NCBI GenBank assembly: GCA_964534995.1
Contig: CAZHSC010000005.1
Location: 1 to 64,000, forward strand
Direction: 5' to 3'
DNA: 64,000 bases
From: JAJTFW01 sp964534995
Lineage (GTDB): Bacteria; Bacteroidota; Bacteroidia; AKYH767-A; OLB10
The translations under genes and the position numbers were made by a program. This document shows, piece after piece, positions 44,174 through 54,700 of the stretch. Every line of letters starts with the position of its first letter. Position 1 is the first letter of the stretch. Below the pieces are notes generated by a model. The model saw only the letters and a list, made by a program, of their open reading frames with translations, had not been told where the DNA came from and ran no database searches.

Positions 44174-45712
44174 ATGGAACATTGTAAACGCCAATCAACT
44201 GATGTTACAAATTATTTTTTCACTGTTACATCAGCGATTACTACTTATTTTACGGTGAGTTCAGCTGTTTTTATTCTTTCATTATTTTGCTTACTTCCTT
44301 TTTTTTATGTCATCAATACGGTGGAACGACGCAAAAGCATCCGGCATATTTTCACCTTTACCCTGCTTCTCTCATTATTTTTCTTTTCCTGGATAATCAA
44401 TTCAGGAATACATTATACCGGTAACCATGTATACGCGGCCATCGGCGGATTTATACTTTGTGTAGTGCTTTATTTACTTTCAATACTCCTTGTATTTATC
44501 CTCTTTTCGACAATACGAAGAACTGATAACAGAAAAGGGGGTGCCTTTGTACATGCAATTTCAATTGCCCTGGTATGGATGTGTATGGAAGAAGTGCGGT
44601 TATTATTGCTTAGCGGATTTCCATATCTCGACCTTCGAATCGGATATGCAATGGCTGATAATAATTTTACGATTCAGTGGGTTTCCGTTTTTGGAACCGG
44701 TATTCTGACTTTTTTCGTGATTTTCATCAATTGGTACCTTGCCGAAATCATTAGTAAAAGAAAGTTCTCATACGCTGATTTTACTTTGCCTGTTGTGTTT
44801 ACATTATTTGTACCCGGTATTGGCTTTGCTTTCAAGAGAATTTTACATCCAACTTCCGATGAAGGAAACTTAAGTCGAATCGCTTTAATAACTCATAACC
44901 TCCCACCTGAAATTACATGGAGTCGCGACAGTGAACAAGAATTATCTGCGCTGTATTTTAAACTTACCAGGGAGGCCATAGCTGCAAAGCCAGATTTGAT
45001 TGTCTGGACGGAATCTGCGTTCCCATGGCAATACCAAAAGGGAGATTACTTGATAGGAAAAATAACAAGTGAAGGCCGTGAAGCGGGTATCGAGCAGTTA
45101 CTGGGTGTAAACAGGCCGGTCGAAAATGAAACTGGAAGCATTTACAATTCCGCACTTCTGATTGATAAAAACGGATATGAGCAAACCTATGACAAACGCA
45201 GATTGCTGACCCTGATTGAATCCCCATTGTCCTTTGGAAAGGTAAACCTATTATTACCCATGCTTGGCACATCCGGTATCCGGATTCATAAAGGAAGGGA
45301 GGAAAAAACCTTACTTACGGAAGCAGGTACTTTGGGTTTAAGAATCTGTAATGAAGCGATCTATCCTGTACAGATCCGTAATGGATTCAATCCGGAAATG
45401 CTATTAGTAATAGGCAATGACAGTTGGTTTGAAAATACCTACCTTCCATTTTTACACTTGCTGATCTGCAGGCTGCGTGCGCTTGAAACCGGAAAAGACG
45501 TTATTGTAAACATAAGCCGGGGCTATACAGGTCTGGCATTACATGACGGGAGTTTTTCCGATCTCCATCATCAGAAAAATCCATCATTGACTTTCGTCAT
45601 TGTAAGTCATCAAAAAAAATCACAGATTGCTGCTTATTATCCATATTGGTTTACTGTCACTGGGTTAATCTTTCTATCACTAATAATGATTGTAAAATCT
45701 AAATATTTTTAA
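44174..45712 (+). CDS. Apolipoprotein N-acyltransferase (Lnt)-like enzyme
   Basis: 512 residues: about seven membrane helices in the first 220 residues and the last 25, with a nitrilase-fold domain between. The Glu-Lys-Cys triad of Lnt is present: Glu280 (WTESAFPW), Lys341 (YDKRRLL) and Cys392 (LRICNEAIYP), with the late motif RALETGKDVIVNISRGYTGL. Motifs differ from housekeeping Lnt (for example ICNE for ICYE or ICFE). The gene lies two bases before the giant Kelch gene, so it is probably a specialised paralogue. N-acylation of a lipoprotein is the family activity; acting on the neighbour product is only an inference, and that product has no lipobox. Confidence 0.8.
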   Translation: MEHCKRQSTDVTNYFFTVTSAITTYFTVSSAVFILSLFCLLPFFYVINTVERRKSIRHIFTFTLLLSLFFFSWIINSGIHYTGNHVYAAIGGFILCVVLYLLSILLVFILFSTIRRTDNRKGGAFVHAISIALVWMCMEEVRLLLLSGFPYLDLRIGYAMADNNFTIQWVSVFGTGILTFFVIFINWYLAEIISKRKFSYADFTLPVVFTLFVPGIGFAFKRILHPTSDEGNLSRIALITHNLPPEITWSRDSEQELSALYFKLTREAIAAKPDLIVWTESAFPWQYQKGDYLIGKITSEGREAGIEQLLGVNRPVENETGSIYNSALLIDKNGYEQTYDKRRLLTLIESPLSFGKVNLLLPMLGTSGIRIHKGREEKTLLTEAGTLGLRICNEAIYPVQIRNGFNPEMLLVIGNDSWFENTYLPFLHLLICRLRALETGKDVIVNISRGYTGLALHDGSFSDLHHQKNPSLTFVIVSHQKKSQIAAYYPYWFTVTGLIFLSLIMIVKSKYF

Positions 45713-45714
45713 TC

Positions 45715-48700
45715 ATGAGAAATTATTACATAACCATTCTTGCAATCGTGTCCCTTTTATCACAACCTGAACTTACGCACGCTAACACCTGTTATTCGGC
45801 TTATACGCCATCTCCCACCGCTTCGCAACAAAATACCTGCAGTGGAAATACTGTAACATTATATGCAAACGGTAATCTTAGAGATAATAGTTACTGGGCA
45901 TGGTATAAAGATGGATGTGCATCAACCAGTGTTGGAACAGGCTGGAGTATTAATGTCGCTCCCACCACCACAACCACATATTATGTAAGGGGAGAAGGTG
46001 GATGCGCTCCCGGCCCAGGCCCCTGTGGGCAAATCACCATCAATGTGACTCCAGGTATCAATGCGCCTGTTTCCAATGATGTATATCAGTGTCAACCAGA
46101 TTCCGTAGTGCTGAGTGCCACGCCGACGGGCATTAACCAAACCGTAGACTGGTTTAATGTGCCTTCAGGGGGGAGTCCTTTAACAGGAGGTTATGGGACA
46201 ACAAATTTTACCACTCCCTATCTAACTACCTTTACGACTTTTTATACCCGAGCACGGGATACACTTACCGGATGTTATTCTGCAAACAGAACTGCTGTAA
46301 CTGTTTATATTGGATCTGGGGTAAATAATACATGGATATCGAAAGCAAGTTTCCCTGGAACCGGCAGGTATGGTGGTGTATCCTTTGAAATTAATGGTAA
46401 AGCTTATACCGGAACAGGAATAAATTCAAATAACAGTAATACCGATGAATTCTGGGAGTATGATTTACATACAGACACATGGGCTCAAAAAGCCAATTTC
46501 GGAGGTGGCCCGCGTCATCATGGAGTGGGTTTTTCGATCGGAAACAAAGGATATCTAGGAACCGGTGAAAACGGGCCTACGTTAAGTGATTTTTGGGAAT
46601 ATAATCCCACTACAAATATTTGGATTCAAAAAGCCAATGTTCCTGGAAATAGCCGGGTCAGTGGTGTTGGATTCGCCAGCACGTCTAAAGGATATATAGG
46701 CCTGGGTAATAACGGGAATTACGGAGGAGTTCAGCAATGGTATAATGATTTTTGGGAGTATAATCCTCAAAGTGATTCCTGGATGAAAATGAATAATTTC
46801 CCCGGTACCACATTGGGAAGTCCGGTTTGTGGTGTCATCAATGATAAGGCCTATATATGTACAGGATATAACGGTAGTGCATACACTAACGGATTATGGG
46901 AATATAATATTACACTGAACTCCTGGACCGAGAAATCACCTTTGCCTTCGAATGCACGTGGCGCTGCATTTGGTTTTTCTTTAGGTTCTAAGTTTTATCT
47001 GGGAGGAGGAACGCCTGATGGAGGGGTTACCTCCTATACAGATTTTTGGGAATATAATCCATCTGTTTCATCGTGGACACAAAAACCGGATGTGGGTGGA
47101 ACACCCAGATGTTATACCAATTACTTTTCAGGGAACGGCAAGGGTTATGTTCTTTCCGGTATTTCTTCAGGTGGGGTTAGCTATAATGAGTTATGGGAAT
47201 ATTCCCCGGTGCAGATGATTCAAACGCTGGATCCTTTAGTAAACAATTACTGTCCGGGAGCAGCTTTGCAAGTACCTTATAAAATTTCAGGAAATTTTGG
47301 GACCTGTTCATCCAATACCTTTACTGTTCAGCTAAGTGACGCTTCAGGTTATTTTAACGCACCTGTTAACATTGGGTCAATAACGGCAAACACAGACAGT
47401 ATCATCCCCTGTATTATTCCCACCGGAATTGCATCCGGCACCGCTTACAGGATAAGGGTGGTCAGCAGTTCTCCTGCTGTTAACGGTGCCGACAACGGAA
47501 CTGACATCAATATCGGTACCAGTGTAAACTCCTGGAATCAAAAAGCAACTTTTCCGTCAACGGGCAGGATTGCACCTTCCGGTTTCGGTATCGGTAATTA
47601 TGGTTACACGGGATTGGGATATGACGGCAGTAGTTTTAAAAACGACTGGTGGCAGTACGACCCTGCAACAAATACCTGGACGCAGAAATCCGATTTCGGA
47701 GGCGCTCCCCGTGGTTACGCAGCTTCATTTGTGATCAACGGAAAGGGATATGTTGGAACCGGTTTACTGTCCTTTTCCGGAACCGATGCGGTGGACTTCT
47801 GGGAGTATGATCCGATCAGTAACCAATGGAACCAGCGAGCGAATTTTCCCGGCATAGCACGTGATGATGCGACAGGATTTACGATAGGAGCCAAAGGTTA
47901 TGTTTTCGGAGGTGTGAATTCGCCGAGTTCCGTACCTTATAATGACCTTTATGAATACGATCCTGCGAGCAATACCTGGATCACCAAAGTTTCGTTGCCG
48001 GCAGTTGCAAGAGGCGGTGCCATCGGCTTTGGCATCAATGGGCTGGGATATGTCGGACTTGGAGCGGACGGAAGTTCAAATTATCCCAATGACTTTTGGG
48101 CATATAATCCACAGACAAATACCTGGGCTGCAAAGGCAGGTTTTCCCGGCCCGTCACGGCGTGAGGCTTCTTCCCTGTCAATCGGCCAGTTCGGTTATGT
48201 AAGTTGTGGCTTGAACGGAAGTACCCTCTACAAAGATTTATGGCAATACAATCCTGTATCTAACGCATGGTCACAGAAGGCGGCATTGCCGGCTCAGGCC
48301 AGAAAACTAGCTGCCTGCTTCAATGTGCAAAACACGATTTACCTTGGATTAGGAGCAACCTCCACCTCCTTGCTAAATGATATGTGGGCTTACAATGCGC
48401 AACCTGAAATAAAAACCTTGCCACTCGCCAGTATTCAGTATTGCGCCGGAGACACATTTACTATTGGTTTTACCGCAGAAGGAACATTTGGGCAGTGCTC
48501 CACTAACACATTTATCGCCCAGTTGAGTGATGCCTATGGATATTTCAGTAATCCGGTACAGATAGGAAGTATAAACGGGACTACCGGGGGTACCATCGCA
48601 TGTTCCCTTCCGGCTGGCATAAATCCTGGTCTCAAATACAGGGTCAGGGTTATCAGCACCGATCTGCCTGTGACCGGCAGTGATAATGGCGCCGATATCG

Positions 48701-51700
48701 CCATCGGCGTTGCCCCCTCTTTCTGGACTCAAAAGGCCTACGTGGGAACCGTCGGCCGGCAGGCAGCCGTGGCCTTCAGTATCGGTGGCAAAGGATATGT
48801 AGGTACCGGTTATAATAATTCTTCTTCAGCTTATCTGAAAGATTTCTGGGAATACGATGAGGCTACAAACACCTGGACGCAAAAAGCGGATTTCGGAGGT
48901 ACAGCACGTTACTATGCAATAGCCTTAGAACTGGGAGGAAAGGGATATGTTGGCGCAGGGTATGATGCTGCCAGTACTGTTAAAAACGATTTCTGGCAGT
49001 ATGATCCGATCACAAATACCTGGCTCCAGAAAGCAAATATTGGTGGAAATCCACGTTGGGATGCCTTCGGTTTCGCGGTAGATGGCAAAGGTTATGCAGG
49101 CTGCGGTACCGACGGCAGCACCTGGTTACAGGATTTCTGGGAATACAACCCCGTTTCAGATACCTGGACGCAAAAAGGGAATTTCCAGGGCGGTTACCGT
49201 ATGGGAGCCTGCACATTTATTGCCGGGAGTAACGCGTACGTTGCAACCGGCCAGGCGCCCTATGGTGTTTATAAAGATGATCTATGGCAGTATAATCCTG
49301 CTTCCGATACATGGACCAAGAAAAACAGTTTTGACGGCGGAGGAAGGTACCGTTCTGTTGGAATCGGAATCGGAAACAACGGATATATATTCAGCCCGGA
49401 TTACAAACAACTCTGGAAATATGAATCTGCTTCGGATGCATGGATTCAGCTCCCCGATTTTCCTGCAAGTACACGTAATCATTCTATTGGCTTTGCTATC
49501 GGTACAAAAGGCTATGTCGGCGCCGGTACTTACTCCAATGATATTTATTCATTCAACCCCGATTTACTGGTCTCTGTAAGTTCAATAACACCCACGGGAG
49601 TATTATGTCCGGGAGCTAATATAAGCGTTTCTTATACTGCGTCCGGTGTTTTCGGAACCTGCACCGGAAATACCTTTTACGCCGAGCTCAGTGATGAATA
49701 CGGGTACTTCTATTATATTCCCCAGTATATTGGTTCCGTCAGTAGTAACGCCAGCGGTACCATAGCTTGTACCCTGCCTTCCGGTTTAATTGCGGGTGCA
49801 AATTACAAGATCCGTATTATCAGCAGTAATCCTCTGGTTTATTCAACTCCAAAACTTAATATCGCTATTGGCACTCCGGCAAAAAATATTTGGACCGAAA
49901 AGTCTGCTTTCAGTGGAAGTGCTGGCCGGAGTTCGGCTGCTTCATTCAGTATCGGCAACAAAGGGTATATCGGAACCGGGACAGATGGCACGTCTTTTTA
50001 CCGTGATTTGTGGGAGTATGACCCTGCCACGGATGTGTGGACGCAGAAAGCGATTTTACCCGGCGTTTTCAGGTCTGGTGCCGTAGGCTTTTCCGTTAAT
50101 AACAAAGGATACATCGGGACCGGGTATTCCAATACGGGTACGTATCTCAATGACATGTGGGAATACGATCCCGTATCCAACACCTGGCTTCAAAAGGCGA
50201 ACTTTGGAGGTGCGGCACGTATATGGGCAGTAGCCTTTACCATTGGCAGTAAAGCCTATGTGGGAACAGGAGCGGATGCTTCTTCTGCTCGTCAGGATTT
50301 TTGGGAATTTGATCCGCAGGCAAATTCATGGATTCAGAAAGCTGACTTTGCCGGTGGCATTCGCTATGGGGCTGCTGGTTTTTCAATTGAAGGCCGAGGA
50401 TATCTTGGTACGGGCCATGATGGCAGTAGTGCAAAGAGTGATTTCTGGGAGTTCAATCCCACATTAAATATCTGGACTCAAAAGACCAGCTACGGGTCGA
50501 GCTACTATGGCACAACAGGATTTTCCATTGGCCAAAGAGGTTACATTGGACTGGGTAGAAGCACCAGCAATTATTTTACGAATTATTTCCAGGAATACAA
50601 CCCTTTAACCAACTCCTGGACTTCTTTTCCCTTTAAAGGAACAGGCCGTTCTTTTGCTTCCTCTTTTATAATCGGTAATACTGCATTTACCGGCTGCGGT
50701 TATGACGGCACTAACGTAAATGATTTTTATGAATTAAAAGGCGCGCCGGTCATTACCACTTCGGCTGTCAGTATCGCCCCCTTATGCGCAGGTGGCCAGA
50801 TAAATGTACCGTACATTGCCTACGGCGATTTTGGCTCCTGCAATTCCAATACCTTCACCGCCCAGCTCAGCGATGCCAGCGGAAGTTTTGCTTCACCGGT
50901 AAATATCGGAAGCCTGGTTTCAAATACTTCCGGCTCTATCTCTGCAACCATCCCCGCCAACACGCCTAACGGCACGGGGTACCGCATCCGTGTGGTTAGC
51001 AGCAACCCTGTAGTGACGGGAAGTGATAATGGAGGTAATCTGTATGTCGGAATGATGGCAAGTAATGTCTGGACTCAAAAATCCAACTTCGGTGGAATTT
51101 CACGTCAGGGCAGCGTATCATTTAATATAGGTAATAAAGGATATGTTGGAACCGGAACAGATGCCTGGAACAACAACTATTACAATGATTTTTGGGAATT
51201 TGACCCCTCAACAAATACATGGACACAGAAGGCAAATTTTAGTGGTAATGCACGCTATTCTGCGGTAGGATTTGCCATTGGTACAAAAGGTTACATTGGA
51301 ACAGGACAGGATGCAACAATGGAATACAATGATTTCTGGGAATATGATCAAGCAGCTAATGTCTGGATTCAGAAATCAAATTTTGGAGGTATTCCAAGAG
51401 GAGCTGCCGTTGGTTTTGCAATTGGGACAAAAGGATATATTGGAACAGGGGGTTCTTATTTACAGGATTTCTGGGAATGGGATCAGGTTACTGATACCTG
51501 GGTTCAAAAGGCGAATTTCGGAGGAGGAGTTAGAAATAACGCCGTTGGTTTCTCTATAGATACAAAAGGATATATTGGCACAGGTTATACAGGTGGCGGT
51601 TTTGCACAGGATTTCTGGGAATATGACCCGTACTATAATAACTGGATACAAAAAAGCAATTTTGGAGGAACTTCAAGAGCTTATGCTAATGGTTTTTGTA

Positions 51701-54700
51701 TTGGAAACAAAGGCTACATGGGAATGGGATCAAATCCAGGTATATTAACAGATTTTTATGAGTGGAATCCAAAAACAAATGTTTGGACTTTGCTTGCCAG
51801 CTTTTCGGGTTACAATGCTGATATTGGGTTTGCAATTGGTCAAAAAGGTTATGTAGGAATTGGAATCACAAATTCAGGTAGTGATTTCTGGGAATACACT
51901 CCGGATTTTACTATTTCTACCGGACCGCTTAACACGCAACCGCTGTGCGCAGGAGCTTCAATAACTGTACCCTTCTCAGCCAATGGAACCTTTGTCTGCT
52001 CCAACACCTTCACCGCCCAACTCAGCGATGCCAGCGGTAGTTTTGCTGCGCCGGTTAATATCGGCTCCTTAGTTTCAAATACTTCCGGCACCATCTCCGC
52101 TACCATACCCTCCAACACGCCTAACGGTACGGGGTACCGCATCCGGGTGGTCAGCAGTAACCCCGTTGTGAATGGAAGTGATAATGGAAGTAATATATCG
52201 ATAGGAACTGTTTCAACCAATAGCTGGTCGCAAAAATCAAATTTTGGCGGTAGCGCCCGTACCGGTGCATTTAGTTTCAGCATCGGCACAAAAGGATATA
52301 TGGGAACCGGAAATGAAATTTCTGTTGGTGATAAAAAGGATTTTTGGGAGTACGATCAGGTTACTGATACCTGGACACAGAAGGCGGATTTCGGGGGCAT
52401 TGCACGTCGCAACGCCCGTGGTTTTAGCATAGGTGCAAAAGGATATGCCGGTACCGGAGGAGCGGATACACAGTCCGGCTCCATTTTATTGTATGATTTC
52501 TGGGAATATGACCCTGCATTAAATGTCTGGACTCAAAAGGCAAATTACGGCGGTGGAGCTGTTGCCGATGCGGTTGCTTTCAGTATAGCCGGACTGGGGT
52601 ATATGGGTACCGGTTATGATGGCATCGGCGGTGGTTACAGGAATGACTTTTGGGAGTATAATCCTTTGACAAATACCTGGACCTCTAAAGCCAATTTCGG
52701 GGGAACAGCCAGGTATACTGCAGAAGGACTCAGTATTGGAAATAAGGGATATATTGGTCTGGGTTTTGACAGCAATAACCGGAAGGATTTCTGGGAGTAT
52801 GATCCAACCACCAATACATGGTTGCAAAAGGCAGACTTTGGCGGATCGCCGAGGTACCGCACCGGTTCTTTCACCATCGGCAATGAAGGTTACATAGGCG
52901 GCGGATTTGACAATGTATCCGTTTTATTCTCTGATTTCTGGAAATACAATCCTGCATCTAATCAATGGACGCAGGTCGCCTCTTTTTCCGGTTCGACACG
53001 TCAAGCGGTAATTTGCTTCAGTTTAGGAAACAAAGGCTATATTGGAACAGGTGGTAATGCCAATTATACACTTCGCTTTAATGATCTTTGGGAATACACA
53101 CCGGCTTTTTCAATTTCTACCGGTCCGCTTAGCCTATCGCCTCTGTGTGCAGGAGCTTCAATAGCTGTACCGTTCACGTCTAATGGTACCTTTATCTGCT
53201 CCAACACCTTCACCGCCCAACTCAGCGATGCCAGCGGTAGTTTTGCATCACCGGTAAATATCGGCAGCCTGGTTTCAAATACTTCCGGCACTATCTCCGC
53301 TACCATTCCCTCCAACACACCTAACGGTACGGGATACCGCATCCGTGTGGTAAGCACTAACCCTGTAGTGACGGGAAGTGATAATGGAAGTAATCTCAAC
53401 ATCGGAGGGGGTAACCCGGGTAATGGAAACGTATGGACCGGCATGGCTAACTACCCTTCATCCCAGCGTCAGAATGCTTTTTCCTTCACTATTAATGGAA
53501 AAGGTTATGTAGGCACCGGTTATTGTTGCGGGAGTCCGCTTAATGATTTGTGGGAGTACGACGCTTTAGCTGACGCATGGGTTCAGAAAGCTAATTTCCC
53601 CGGCAGTGCCCGTACTGCTGCTGTGGGATTCAGTATAAATGGAAAAGGGTATGCCGGTACCGGTGGGTATGGAAGTTATAACAATGATTTTTACGAATAC
53701 GATCCTGTAAATAATACCTGGGTACAGAAGGCCAGTTTCCCCGGCGGAGCGCGGGGTGGAGCTGTTGGTTTCAGCCTGAATAATAAAGGATATATAGGAA
53801 CCGGAGAAAATGCTTCCAGTACTATCTTTTACAGTGATCTGTGGGAATACGATCCCGTAATGAATACCTGGATTCAGAAAGCCTCGTTCGGAGTGCACCC
53901 ACGCGCATTCGCCTTTAGTTTTACCATAGGAAATAGAGCATACGTCGGTGGTGGGGAAGCATCAGGAAATTCCTGGGATGATTTCTGGGAGTATGATCCT
54001 TTAGCGGATTCATGGATACAGAAGGCGGCTTTCGGTGGCGGCGTAAGATATGGGGTCACTGGATTTTCACTCGGTTCTTTCGGATATGCCTGTTGCGGAT
54101 ATAATTCCAATTCACATAATGATTGCTGGATGTATAACCCCGCTTCCAACCAATGGATACAACGCCCTTCCCTTCCCGGTTCCGTCCGCACTTATGCAAC
54201 AGGCTTTACCATTGAATATAATGCTTATATCGGTGCAGGGGCAAATGGTGCCTGGCCCGGCGATTACTTCCGGTATACACCTGACTTGCTGGTAAGCTCT
54301 CCGCTTACAAACAACAGCTTATGCCAGAACAGTATGTTCGATGTAAGCTATACTTCCCCGGGAGTTGAATTCCTGCCCTGTAACACTTTTACGGCACAAC
54401 TCAGCGATGCCAATGGTAGTTTTGCATCACCTGTGAACATTGGATCTCTTGTTTCTCCGGATTCATCGGGCATTATTCCAGTAATAGTTCCTAACGGAAC
54501 ACCGCCCGGTAATTCCTATAGAATTCGTGTCATCAGCAACCATCCGGCTATCACGGGAACCGACAACGGAAGCAATATCAGCATCGGAGCCGATACTGCC
54601 TTAGTTTATTACCGGGATTTTGATAACGACGGTTTCGGAGATCCAAATAATAACAAATCTGCCTGTACATCGCCATCAGGTTACGTTACGAATAACACCG

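Noticed and set aside
46320..54290. Regular repeats that might be read as a CRISPR or tandem array
   Set aside because: They are in-frame Kelch and Ig repeats of one protein, with codon-level variation and no short identical repeats with unique spacers.
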